The notes below the pieces were generated by a model. It searched no databases and was not told where the DNA came from. It saw nothing but the letters and a program-made list of their open reading frames with translations. From GCA-2693325 sp964011675 (GTDB lineage Bacteria > Latescibacterota > UBA2968 > UBA8231), in assembly GCA_964011675.1 (NCBI GenBank), contig CAXGPR010000021.1, positions 1-50,545 of the forward strand: a stretch of 50,545 nucleotides of DNA, given 5' to 3'. Position numbers and translations under genes: made by a program. This document shows, piece after piece, positions 1 through 8,223 of this stretch. Position 1 is the first letter of the stretch, and each line of letters begins with the position of its first letter.

Positions 1-1056
1 GTCGGCTTAGGCTCGCCGATGAACTACGAGCATGGACGCACGGTCGCACAGGCGATTAAAGATATGGGCGAGTATCTCATCGGTCGGGACCCCCTACAAA
101 TTGAAGACCACTGGCAGACCCTTTTTCGCTCCTCCTATTCGCGGCAGATGCCCATCCTCTTATCCGCCCTCAGTGGAATTGAGATGGCATGCTGGGACCT
201 GTTAGGCAAACAAGTCGAACTGCCGGTCTGGAAACTATTGGGAGGTTCCGTTCGGGATGCCATACGCGTGTACGGGGGCGCAGGAGGCGCTACACCAGAG
301 GCAGCTGCAGAAAGCGCCCGACGTAGCGTAGAAGTGGGCTTCACCGCCGTTAAGACAACGCCTTTTCCACAGGCGGTTCGCCCCATAGAAACACCTGCGG
401 AAATAGACCGCGTCGTCAACCACATCGCCGCCATACGGGAAGCGATAGGCAACTCGATCGATTTAGCAATTGATTTTCACCGTGCTGCCAGTCCCCCGTT
501 CGCCAAAATGCTGCTACGCGAATTGGAAACCTTTCACCCTATATTTGTAGAAGAGCCCACGAAAGCCATGCCCGACAACATAGGCCCTCTTCGCGAGTTA
601 GCCCAGTCCACCTGTATTCCGATAGCCACAGGTGAGCGCTGCACGACCCGCTGGGGTTTCCGTGAACTGTGCGAGACCAAAGCCGCTGCCATTATTCAAC
701 CCGATATTCGCCACTGCGGAGGCATTCGCGAAATGCGTCATATTTCTGCAATGGCTGAAGTCCATGAAATATTGATGGCTCCGCACAGTGCAGCCGACCC
801 ACTAGGCATCGTAGCGGCAGTGCACGCTATGGCACCCACTCCCAACTTTCTATTAATGGAGTTTGGCGGCGGTGGCGGAGCCGGCTTTTTTAAGGAACCT
901 TTATCCATGGTCAACGGATTCGTCCAGCTCCCTCAAGGACCCGGCCTCGGAGTGGAGATCAATCCAGACGAATTAGAAAAGATGCGTCAGCAGGGGACCT
1001 GGAGGCAGCGCACGATGAGACGCCACCCCGAAGACGGAAACTTCTCCGACTTTTAA
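1..1056 (+). CDS. Enolase-superfamily sugar-acid dehydratase, galactonate-dehydratase-like (5' partial)
   Basis: The reading frame is open from the first base, so the true N-terminus lies off the left edge; the ATG at 19 is internal (residues before it read VGLGSP). Numbering from that Met, the mandelate-racemase fold residues are visible: D152 with H154 (DFHRA), E178 (FVEEP), E206 (ATGER) and H256 (APHS). These match the D/E/E metal site plus the two acid/base histidines known for D-galactonate dehydratase (DgoD). The family removes water from an aldonate to give a 2-keto-3-deoxy acid. The C-terminal end (GLGVEI, then a charged tail) is normal for the family. Exact substrate cannot be told from sequence. 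A palindrome at 1088-1119 follows the stop. Confidence 0.85.
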   Translation, partial: VGLGSPMNYEHGRTVAQAIKDMGEYLIGRDPLQIEDHWQTLFRSSYSRQMPILLSALSGIEMACWDLLGKQVELPVWKLLGGSVRDAIRVYGGAGGATPEAAAESARRSVEVGFTAVKTTPFPQAVRPIETPAEIDRVVNHIAAIREAIGNSIDLAIDFHRAASPPFAKMLLRELETFHPIFVEEPTKAMPDNIGPLRELAQSTCIPIATGERCTTRWGFRELCETKAAAIIQPDIRHCGGIREMRHISAMAEVHEILMAPHSAADPLGIVAAVHAMAPTPNFLLMEFGGGGGAGFFKEPLSMVNGFVQLPQGPGLGVEINPDELEKMRQQGTWRQRTMRRHPEDGNFSDF

Positions 1057-1087
1057 CGACTATAAAAACTGGTTAATTTCTGATTTG

Positions 1088-1119
1088 AACCGCGTAAAAG
1101 ACTAGCCTCTTACGCGGTT
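1088..1119. other. Stem-loop downstream of the enolase gene
   Basis: AACCGCGTAA (1088-1097) is the exact inverse of TTACGCGGTT (1110-1119), a 10-bp stem with a 12-nt loop. No T-run follows on either strand, so it is not a textbook intrinsic terminator, but its place 30 nt after the stop suggests a transcript-end or mRNA-protecting role. Nothing else is recognised in 1057-1289 except the second hairpin listed separately. Confidence 0.45.
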
Positions 1120-1177
1120 ACAACTGCGCTTGCTGATATATCGGAGTCCCGTTGGGCAGATTTCGTACGCCAGTACT

Positions 1178-1199
1178 CATCGAGTTTAGTGACTCGATG
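1178..1199. other. Stem-loop between convergent genes
   Basis: CATCGAGT (1178-1185) pairs with ACTCGATG (1192-1199), giving an 8-bp perfect stem with a 6-nt loop. It lies between the plus-strand enolase and the end of the minus-strand HupE-like gene. There is no adjacent T-tract, so function is uncertain. Confidence 0.35.
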
Positions 1200-1289
1200 C
1201 CTCTGATGATGTTAAGAGATGGTAATAAAGATACGCATTACCAAACAATAAGTGTCAGTTCGCCCTTCGCACTATTCGAAATTGAGCCT

Positions 1290-2381
1290 TTAAATAGGCA
1301 TGTATTCCAACTCAAATACACGCTCGATAAACCAGCCTACGCCAAAGAGCAGTATTAATCCGGAGATGCCCCAGACAACCTGCTTTTTAAAGGCCTGATT
1401 ATTTAGCCAAAGGATCCCGGGGAAAAGCAACGCGACAATAGCGACTTGACCTAACTCGACGCCCACATTGAACGACAAAAGAGATACAACCAGCCCTTTC
1501 GTTGGCAAGCCCAATTCGCGCAATACATTGGCAAACCCAAAGCCATGTACTAAGCCGAATATGAACGTGAGCACCCAACGATGTTCAGAGCGTTGCAACC
1601 AGATGTTTTCCAGAGCAACATAGGCGATACTTAGGGCGATCCCCGCTTCAATCCACTGAGCAGGCAGCATAACGATTTCTAGTGCGGCCAAACACAGCGT
1701 AATGCTATGCGCTACGGTAAAAGCTGTTACGATCTTCACCAACCCTTTGAGCTGACCTCCGACGACTATCAGCGCTAAAAGAAAAAGAATGTGATCATAG
1801 CCGATTAGAATATGCTCTACACCAAGCCAGATAAAGTTTACGGCCTGTTCAAAAAGCGACTTCTCCCGCTCTGTATAAAAAGATTGGCTGGCCTCATCAG
1901 AAGAGAAAACGGCCTGTTCTAAGGGCTTACCAGGCAATAACACCTTGGCAATACATTTATGATCCTCGCCGAATTTATCAAAAAAACCAACTTCTACATC
2001 TACTTGTTTGGGTGCGTTAGAAAGCGGTGCGCCAAAATAGAGTACGGCAAAAATATTGCCTTTGTTGTCGGGGCTTACATCGGTATTCCCAGCTATCAGC
2101 GGCACGGCTTCACCGTTGACGGAAACGGAAAAGTTTCGGCTAGTAAAGTTGCCCACTGCAGCCAGGCCTGCTTCCATCTCCTCGTAAAACATCGTGCCAT
2201 CGCCGTTGGTATCTAGCCCTAACTGCTTCATGTCGAAATCGTCGATCCGCAACCGCAGCATGAGGGTGTCGGGACGGACCACAATATTGGCATAGCTCGT
2301 ATTTAATTTGTGAGCCCATGCCTCTGCGGCAAAAAAAAGCACAGGAAGGAGCAAGATGCAGATCCTACTTATGACGAACAT
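1290..2381 (-). CDS. HupE/UreJ-like membrane protein with periplasmic domain and EF-hand-like loop
   Basis: The 363-residue product begins with a signal peptide (hydrophobic core, cleavage near AWA-H at 23), followed by a predicted periplasmic domain to about 175. The remaining part holds about six membrane segments with the HupE/UreJ signature GYDHILFLLAL and a histidine in TVAHSITL. HupE/UreJ proteins are associated with nickel/cobalt handling, but this two-part form is widespread and its function is unsettled. Residues 57-68 (DTNGDGTMFYEE) fit an EF-hand loop with D1, N3, D5, G6 and E12, so the periplasmic domain may bind calcium. It lies 26 nt after the cytochrome c gene and is probably last in its transcript. 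No hydrogenase or urease genes are nearby. Confidence 0.8.
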   Translation of the reverse strand: MFVISRICILLLPVLFFAAEAWAHKLNTSYANIVVRPDTLMLRLRIDDFDMKQLGLDTNGDGTMFYEEMEAGLAAVGNFTSRNFSVSVNGEAVPLIAGNTDVSPDNKGNIFAVLYFGAPLSNAPKQVDVEVGFFDKFGEDHKCIAKVLLPGKPLEQAVFSSDEASQSFYTEREKSLFEQAVNFIWLGVEHILIGYDHILFLLALIVVGGQLKGLVKIVTAFTVAHSITLCLAALEIVMLPAQWIEAGIALSIAYVALENIWLQRSEHRWVLTFIFGLVHGFGFANVLRELGLPTKGLVVSLLSFNVGVELGQVAIVALLFPGILWLNNQAFKKQVVWGISGLILLFGVGWFIERVFELEYMPI

Positions 2382-2407
2382 AATATTCTCTTGTTAATTT
2401 CGGTTTT

Positions 2408-2782
2408 TTAAGGCTGCTTCTGTAAGAAGACGACGTGCCGTGCAATCGTTAGACGATCTTCGTTCGTTAAATGAGAATATCCAGGCATACTCGTCCCACC
2501 GATACCTCGCGCAACTGTCTCAGCAATTTGCTCAACCGAGGCCCCTTTCTTGTAATTCGATAAATTTCTAAAATCGCGGGGCGAAGGTCGAAGCGTGCTG
2601 GCGATGCGACCATCTCCACGGCCTTGATCACCGTGGCACACTGCACATCCATTCGTCATGTATAACTGATGCCCCCGACTGTCGGCCACAGGAACCGCCC
2701 CTTTCTCGGCTTCTTCCGTTTCACCACTACAGCCGATGCAACAGAATACGCACAAAAAAGCGAATCCAATGAATTTCCCCAT
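2408..2782 (-). CDS. Small class I cytochrome c, predicted lipoprotein
   Basis: This 124-residue protein has a short hydrophobic leader ending in a lipobox-like CIGC (Cys18), suggesting attachment to a membrane facing the periplasm. The haem-binding motif CAVCH is at 46-50, with H50 as proximal ligand, and M99 in GTSMPGY is the likely distal ligand. One haem, small size and the RGIGGTSMPGY loop are typical of class I electron carriers. It sits 62 nt after phoR and 26 nt before the HupE-like gene, on the same strand. The family assignment is firm; its redox partner cannot be inferred because no oxidase or dehydrogenase complex is in view. Confidence 0.88.
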   Translation of the reverse strand: MGKFIGFAFLCVFCCIGCSGETEEAEKGAVPVADSRGHQLYMTNGCAVCHGDQGRGDGRIASTLRPSPRDFRNLSNYKKGASVEQIAETVARGIGGTSMPGYSHLTNEDRLTIARHVVFLQKQP

Positions 2783-2843
2783 AGGCCATCACGTCTTTCT
2801 TAAATTAAAAGAAAATGTAATTACGGATAATTGGAAAGAATTT

Positions 2844-4199
2844 TTAGCTATTCGATAGGGAGATGCTAAAGGTGGTGCCCTGACCTACTTCACTTTCGAC
2901 CAATACCCTCTCACCATGTGCATCAACAACATGCCGAACTATGGCTAAGCCCAATCCCGTACCACCCATTGCTCGAGACCGACCTTTATCGACACGATAA
3001 AACCGCTCAAATATGCGATCCAAATCAGCCGAGGGTATGCCGATTCCCGTATCGGAAACGCGAATCCACACTCGCTCGTCTTCAAACCGCAGTCCCACAT
3101 CAACACGCCCACCTTCAGGCGTGTATTTAACGGCATTATCTAATAAGTTTGTGAGAGCATTTTCCATATGCTGGGCATCACACAAAACGGAATGTTCGCC
3201 CTCTATTTCCAATTGTAATGCAACCCTTTTGCTCTCAGCTGTAGTGCGGACACTCGCTATACTACTTTCGATCAAACGTCGCAGATCACATTGTTTCTTC
3301 TCGATTCGAAACTGATCAGACTCCAATCGAGAAAGGTCTAGTAAGTCGTCCAAGAGCAGGCTAAGCCGATCTGCATTAGTAGAGATAATACTAACAAATC
3401 GCGCTGCTGCTTCTTTGTCATTTAATGCTCCGTCAGCTAAGGTCTCGGCATAACCTTTAATTGAGGTCAAGGGGGTCCTCAGTTCATGCGACACATTCGC
3501 GACAAAATCGCGGCGCATGCGTTCTAACTGACGGAGTCGCGTAATATCGTAAAACACCGTTACGGCCCCTACGCACTGTTCTCCACGCAAAATAGGAGCC
3601 ACATGGACGTCCAAATACCGCACCGACCCAACGCCCATTTCCACTTCAATCGCCTTCTCTACTCCGTTCTGCAGACAGTCGTCAATCGCACCTTGAACTG
3701 CCGCATGTCGCACAATCTCTGTAGTTGGACGACCGAGCATCTCATCACCCACGGTAAAGAGTTGGCTCAACGCGCGATTGGCCAACTGCGCGCGTCCATC
3801 TTGTCCCGTAACTAAAATTGCTTCCGAAATACTTTCTAATATAACCTTTAAGCGAGATTTTTCCGTGCTCAGATGCGCGACCCGATGGTGGTATTTATCC
3901 ACCATCGTCTGCAATGTTTGCCGTAATTCGTCAGCCGTTTTAAATGCTTGCTCGTCGAGTGAGCCCTGCTCTTCAAATGCCGTAGCACCAAAGGTGCGAA
4001 ATTCCCTATTAATTTCACCAACCCACTCTTTCCCCAAACGGCTAGCAAACCACGAAGAGAAAAGTATGGAAAAGAACAGGAAGAATAAGAGTAGAGGATC
4101 TGCCAAGGATTTTTCTAAGCTAACTCCTTGGCGAGATACTACCAACCAAACTAGCAGTAGACTTAAAACTACTTGAATAACTACCAAACGCCATCGCAC
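2844..4199 (-). CDS. phoR: Phosphate-regulon sensor histidine kinase PhoR
   Basis: The 451-residue product has two N-terminal membrane segments (about 4-22 and 34-52), a HAMP-like linker, a PAS domain (about 115-215), a HisKA domain with phospho-acceptor H238 in NVSHELRTPL, and a HATPase domain with the N box (LLDNAVKYTPEGG), G1 (DTGIGIP) and G2 (GGTGLGL). This is the PhoR plan: no large periplasmic sensor, with phosphate status read through PstSCAB/PhoU. It starts with GTG two bases after the phoB stop, so the two are co-translated. In the known system, PhoR phosphorylates PhoB when phosphate is scarce and acts as phosphatase when it is plentiful. Confidence 0.95.
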   Translation of the reverse strand: MRWRLVVIQVVLSLLLVWLVVSRQGVSLEKSLADPLLLFFLFFSILFSSWFASRLGKEWVGEINREFRTFGATAFEEQGSLDEQAFKTADELRQTLQTMVDKYHHRVAHLSTEKSRLKVILESISEAILVTGQDGRAQLANRALSQLFTVGDEMLGRPTTEIVRHAAVQGAIDDCLQNGVEKAIEVEMGVGSVRYLDVHVAPILRGEQCVGAVTVFYDITRLRQLERMRRDFVANVSHELRTPLTSIKGYAETLADGALNDKEAAARFVSIISTNADRLSLLLDDLLDLSRLESDQFRIEKKQCDLRRLIESSIASVRTTAESKRVALQLEIEGEHSVLCDAQHMENALTNLLDNAVKYTPEGGRVDVGLRFEDERVWIRVSDTGIGIPSADLDRIFERFYRVDKGRSRAMGGTGLGLAIVRHVVDAHGERVLVESEVGQGTTFSISLSNS

Positions 4200-4201
4200 A
4201 A

Positions 4202-4897
4202 CTATCGCCCTTCACGACGGAAACGGTATCCTACACCGCGCACGGTCTCAAGGTAGTCTGCAGCCTCACCCATTTTCGCCCGCAGGCGACGCAAGTGGGT
4301 ATCAACCGTGCGCCAATACCCACTGTGTTTATACCCCCATACTACGTTGAGCAACTCTTCACGGGACTGCACGCGCCCTCTTCGCTGTGCCAAGGTAAGC
4401 AACAACCGAAACTCGGTAGCCGTCAACTCAACTTCTTCGCCTAGCAACTGCACCCGATGTTCGATTGGATCAATAGTCAAAGACCCTATCCGGAGGATCT
4501 CATCAGAGACTGATTCGACTACCTCAGCGCGTCTCAAAATAGCTCGTACGCGCAGAACCAACTCGCGCGGAGAAAAGGGTTTCGTTAGGTAGTCATCTGC
4601 ACCCAGTTCGAGTCCAACGATCCGATCCACTTCTTCGGTACGAGCTGTCAACATGAGGACGGGAATGTTCTTGGTCTCAGGTTTTGCCCTGAGTAGACGG
4701 CATACTTCTAATCCGTCTATACCAGGCAGCATTAGGTCCAGTAAAACGAGAGAAAAGTTTTCTTCCGAAGCAACCTCCAACGCCTCTTCCCCAGATTCTA
4801 CAGCGATAATTGGGAATCCCGCCTGCTTCAGGTTATAACTTATAAGATTGAGTATATCCTCTTCATCTTCTACGACTAGGATTGATTCACCTGTCAT
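4202..4897 (-). CDS. phoB: Phosphate-regulon response regulator PhoB
   Basis: This 231-residue OmpR/PhoB-class regulator has a receiver domain (acidic pair near E11/D12, phospho-acceptor D54 in LLDLMLPG, conserved Lys in LTKPFSP) and a C-terminal winged helix (LTATEFRLLLTLA ... VDTHLRRLRAKMG ... VRGVGYRF). The partner kinase follows directly. A set of 11-nt-phased GTTACA repeats lies upstream at 4970-5008, so the phoBR pair is probably autoregulated, as in other Pho regulons. Its likely targets in this window are the three repeat-bearing promoter regions, in front of phoB, pstS and the porin. Confidence 0.95.
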   Translation of the reverse strand: MTGESILVVEDEEDILNLISYNLKQAGFPIIAVESGEEALEVASEENFSLVLLDLMLPGIDGLEVCRLLRAKPETKNIPVLMLTARTEEVDRIVGLELGADDYLTKPFSPRELVLRVRAILRRAEVVESVSDEILRIGSLTIDPIEHRVQLLGEEVELTATEFRLLLTLAQRRGRVQSREELLNVVWGYKHSGYWRTVDTHLRRLRAKMGEAADYLETVRGVGYRFRREGR

Positions 4898-4969
4898 AAA
4901 AACACTCCTAAAGATTCACTTTTTGATCTGCGTAGTTAAAGTAACTTCGTAACATAATGCCCACGAAGT

Positions 4970-5008
4970 GTTACAAATACTACCTCCGAGTGTTACAATT
5001 TCATTACG
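4970..5008 (-). promoter_or_regulatory. Probable Pho box upstream of phoB
   Basis: Plus-strand hexamers GTTACA (4970-4975), GTTACA (4992-4997) and ATTACG (5003-5008) sit at offsets 0, 22 and 33, all multiples of 11. On the coding strand they read TGTAAC. The PhoB operator is a tandem of about 7-nt boxes repeating every 11 bp, so phase and position fit. The same 0/22/33 layout, plus a near-identical flank (CTAACATGAAT here, CTAACGTGAAT there), recurs upstream of pstS. Direct PhoB binding is inferred. Confidence 0.7.
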
Positions 5009-5038
5009 CTAACATGAATCCGAGTATTAAAAATCATT

Positions 5039-5728
5039 TTAGTCTACTACTTCTTGCCACCATTCTTCTTTCTGATGACGCACAATATGGCCATCCACCA
5101 AATAAGAAACATTCTCTGCGATATTAGACGAGTTGTCTCCAATACGCTCTAAATGACGAGATACCAAGATCAGATAAATTGCCTGATCTACGCTGTCCGG
5201 CTTACCCGTAGCTTCGTGAATATAAGTGATTAATTCTCGAAAAATCTGGTCGCGGAGCAAATCGAGTTTCTCGTCGCGCCTTCCTACATTCTTAGCTAAC
5301 TTCACATCGAGGCTCACAAACGCATCGAGCGCATCTTTAACCATACTCTGAGCCAATTCTCCCATTCTCGGAATATCGATCAGCGGTTTAAGTAAAGGCA
5401 TGGTATTGAGTACTTGCGCTCTCTGCACGATATTGACGGCCTGATCGTTTATGCGCTCTAGATCGTCATTTATTTTCATCATCGTAGTCAACAGGCGTAG
5501 GTCACTAGCGACAGGTCCCTGGGTAGCAATAAGCGTTAAGCAAGCTTCTTCAATCCTAATTTCCCAGTCATCAATACGCTTACCACCCGAAATAACCATA
5601 TCGACCAAAGAATTATCCCGTTCTATCAATGCTTGCATCGCCAAAGCAATAGACTCTTCCACCTCCCCTCCCATTTTAAGCAAGTCCTGCTTTAGATCGC
5701 TGAGTTGCTGATCGAATTTTCTTTCCAT
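5039..5728 (-). CDS. phoU: Phosphate signalling protein PhoU
   Basis: This 229-residue all-helical cytoplasmic protein carries the two tandem PhoU repeats. Each has the acidic helix expected for metal binding (DDLERINDQAVN near 90 and the second-half counterpart HLERIGDNSSNIAE near 195). Length is normal for the family. PhoU links the Pst transporter to PhoR, keeping PhoR in its inhibitory state under phosphate excess. The gene lies 59 nt after pstB and ahead of phoB. The Pho-box region occupies the 141 nt between phoU and phoB, so phoBR can be driven both from the pst transcript and from its own promoter. Confidence 0.95.
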   Translation of the reverse strand: MERKFDQQLSDLKQDLLKMGGEVEESIALAMQALIERDNSLVDMVISGGKRIDDWEIRIEEACLTLIATQGPVASDLRLLTTMMKINDDLERINDQAVNIVQRAQVLNTMPLLKPLIDIPRMGELAQSMVKDALDAFVSLDVKLAKNVGRRDEKLDLLRDQIFRELITYIHEATGKPDSVDQAIYLILVSRHLERIGDNSSNIAENVSYLVDGHIVRHQKEEWWQEVVD

Positions 5729-5787
5729 GCCTATTCTCCAGTACGTTGGCGTGTCCCCATATAGCCTACCCTTGGCTAAGATAGAAT

Positions 5788-6594
5788 TTATCCAAAACGT
5801 CCCGTCACATAGTCTTCTGTTTGCTTTAAATTAGGTTGGGTGAATATCTGCTTCGTCTGGTTAAATTCTACAAGGCGCCCCAAGTAAAAAAAGGCCGTAT
5901 AATCTGATATACGCGCGGCCTGCTGTAAGTTATGGGTGACGATCACAATCGTGTAGTCATTCTTTAGTTCGCTGATCGTTTCTTCAATTCGCACAGTGGC
6001 AATTGGATCGAGAGCAGAACAGGGCTCATCCATGAGGACTACTTCAGGTTCAACAGCTAATGTACGCGCAATACACAAGCGCTGTTGCTGTCCGCCAGAC
6101 AACCCCATGGCGTTATCTTCTAATCGGTCCTTAACCTCATCCCAAAGTGCGGCCGCACGCAGGCTTTTCTCGACGGATTCATTTAGTATGGAGCGCCTAT
6201 TTTCACCAGCAATACGCAATCCATAGGCCACGTTTTCGTAAATTGACTTGGGGAATGGATTTGATTTTTGAAAAACCATACCAACCCGACGACGAAGGTC
6301 TATCACGTCATAATTTGGATCATATATATCCGCTCCACTCACGCGTACATTACCCTCTATACGCGCAGACTCCACCAAATCGTTTAGGCGGTTTAAGCTC
6401 CGAAGTAAAGTTGACTTACCACAACCCGACGGACCAATAAATGCCGTTACTTCGCGCTCGGGCACTCCGAGATCTACGTCGTATAAAGCCTGTGTATCGC
6501 CGTAGTACAAGCTGAGTTTGTCTACCTCTACAATAGGGTTTTCTATGACGTCAGATACAGAGGGCTCATCTATCTCACCCCGTTTTTCACTCAT
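5788..6594 (-). CDS. pstB: Phosphate ABC transporter ATP-binding protein PstB
   Basis: The 268-residue ABC ATPase has Walker A GPSGCGKS at 54-61, Q-loop FQKSNPFPKSIYENV (the PstB-typical NPFP), signature LSGGQQQRL, Walker B VVLMDEP and the switch His in VTHNLQQ. It ends with the usual TEDYVTGRFG tail. It powers phosphate import through the PstC/PstA channel. An extra 20 acidic residues precede the normal start of the domain. It follows pstA by 24 nt in the same operon. Confidence 0.97.
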   Translation of the reverse strand: MSEKRGEIDEPSVSDVIENPIVEVDKLSLYYGDTQALYDVDLGVPEREVTAFIGPSGCGKSTLLRSLNRLNDLVESARIEGNVRVSGADIYDPNYDVIDLRRRVGMVFQKSNPFPKSIYENVAYGLRIAGENRRSILNESVEKSLRAAALWDEVKDRLEDNAMGLSGGQQQRLCIARTLAVEPEVVLMDEPCSALDPIATVRIEETISELKNDYTIVIVTHNLQQAARISDYTAFFYLGRLVEFNQTKQIFTQPNLKQTEDYVTGRFG

Positions 6595-6618
6595 GGTGTT
6601 TTTTCTCTTTACTGTTAT

Positions 6619-8223
6619 CTAAAAGGCCGATGAGGCATAGCGGCGTCTAAGCTTGTTCCGCACGACGATAGCCGTCAAGTTCAACGCCAAAACGATAAGA
6701 AGCAGCAACAAAGCCGTCGTATACACCATGGGGCGTGCTGCCTCAACGTTGGGCGATTGGAAACCCACGTCATAAATGTGAAAACCAAGATGCATAAATT
6801 TGCGTTCTAAGTGAAAAAACGGCCAAAACGCATCTAGGGGTAGATCTGGCGCAAGCTTAACGACACCCGTGATCATGAGGGGTGCCACCTCCCCGGCTCC
6901 GCGCGCGGTAGCAAGGATAACGCCCGTCAGAATACCCGGCAGCGCACTGGGAAGTACAATATTCCAAATCATTTGAAATTTAGTCGAACCCAGGCCTAAA
7001 GCTCCCTCACGCAATTCGCGAGGCACGGCCGCCAACGCCTCTTCCGTCGCTACAATAACTACTGGCACGGTTAGCAAAGCCAGCGTGAGCGAAGCCCACA
7101 GGATCCCACCTGTTCCATAGGTCGGTGTCGGCAGCGCCTCGGGGTAAAACAGCCGGTCTATACCCCCACCCACACCGTAGACGAAAAATCCCAATCCAAA
7201 CATGCCAAAGACGATTGAGGGAACGCCGGCCAAGTTGTTTACAGCGATGCGGACAAGCCGAACAAATAGACCCTGTTTGGCATATTCACGTAAATAGAGC
7301 GCAGCTAATATGCCAAATGGGACAGCAGCTAAACTCATTAGCATGACCATCATGACGGTGCCAAACAGAGCGGGGAATATGCCGCCCTCTGTATTAGACT
7401 CGCGCGGTTGGCCGGTAACAAATTCCCAACCTTTCTCACAGTACACTCCGACCTTACCCCACAAATCCAGCGCATTGGGCTTGTATGTTCGAACTATATC
7501 GGCCACACGCACCGAGCGTTCCTGCCCGTCGGCTAGCCGTATGGATACAACGGCCTGCTCATTTTCAGCGCGGACCGCATTGAGTCGATCAGATACGAGT
7601 TCATAGCGTTCCCAAAGAGCTCGATTTCTATCTTCGAGCTCAGCCATAGCCTCCGGTTTAGCGCGGTCCATTTCCAATCGGCGCTTTTCTAAGCGCAGCT
7701 CTTCCATCGCACGATTCAGTTGTCCCATCTCGTCGTGCTCTATAGATCGAATAACCTCCCATCTCTTTGCAGACGCTTCCAACAAGGGCTGCAGTAAGTC
7801 CCACGCATCTTGACCTTCACTGACCATCACTTGACCATTCTGCGTTATCTTTTCGACATACCCATACGCATCTCCCCATTCTATTCGTTCAAAAACAACG
7901 ACGGGGGCTGGCCGCTCTATCCGTTCGATATCCGCTTCATCGACCCAGCGAAAATCCAGACCATACGCATCTCTATTACCAACCTTTAACTGAATACGAT
8001 AGGCTTCTGGCTGGTCAGGTATGACCTGTCGATCGACAACTTTACCCAACACGACCTGGCCGTCGCGTAGAGATAGTTGCTGTAATGTACTGGGCCAGAA
8101 AACACCAACACCGTTGTAAAGAATGATGCCCACCAACCCTGAGATCATCAGTAAGCAAAAAGCGAGTGCACTGCCGGTTAGCCAAATAAAGGGGTCTCCG
8201 CCGCGCCAAAACCTTAGCGTCAT
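6619..8223 (-). CDS. pstA: Phosphate ABC transporter permease PstA, long form with periplasmic coiled-coil insert
   Basis: At 534 residues this is far longer than E. coli PstA (about 296). A first membrane helix (about 13-36) is followed by a periplasmic insert to about 275, with a strongly charged coiled-coil stretch (about 160-225, many E/R/L repeats). The usual permease core then follows, with the EAA-type loop EEALAAVPRELREGALGLGSTKFQ. Long PstA with an N-terminal DUF3333-type domain is known in pseudomonads and alphaproteobacteria, where it pairs with a long PstC, as here. The start overlaps the pstC stop by 4 nt (ATGA), indicating translational coupling. Confidence 0.93.
   Translation of the reverse strand: MTLRFWRGGDPFIWLTGSALAFCLLMISGLVGIILYNGVGVFWPSTLQQLSLRDGQVVLGKVVDRQVIPDQPEAYRIQLKVGNRDAYGLDFRWVDEADIERIERPAPVVVFERIEWGDAYGYVEKITQNGQVMVSEGQDAWDLLQPLLEASAKRWEVIRSIEHDEMGQLNRAMEELRLEKRRLEMDRAKPEAMAELEDRNRALWERYELVSDRLNAVRAENEQAVVSIRLADGQERSVRVADIVRTYKPNALDLWGKVGVYCEKGWEFVTGQPRESNTEGGIFPALFGTVMMVMLMSLAAVPFGILAALYLREYAKQGLFVRLVRIAVNNLAGVPSIVFGMFGLGFFVYGVGGGIDRLFYPEALPTPTYGTGGILWASLTLALLTVPVVIVATEEALAAVPRELREGALGLGSTKFQMIWNIVLPSALPGILTGVILATARGAGEVAPLMITGVVKLAPDLPLDAFWPFFHLERKFMHLGFHIYDVGFQSPNVEAARPMVYTTALLLLLIVLALNLTAIVVRNKLRRRYASSAF

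Noticed and set aside
1152..1358. Small plus-strand reading frame of 68 codons between the enolase and HupE-like genes
   Set aside because: No ribosome site, no recognisable motif, overlaps the 3' end of a well-supported minus-strand gene.
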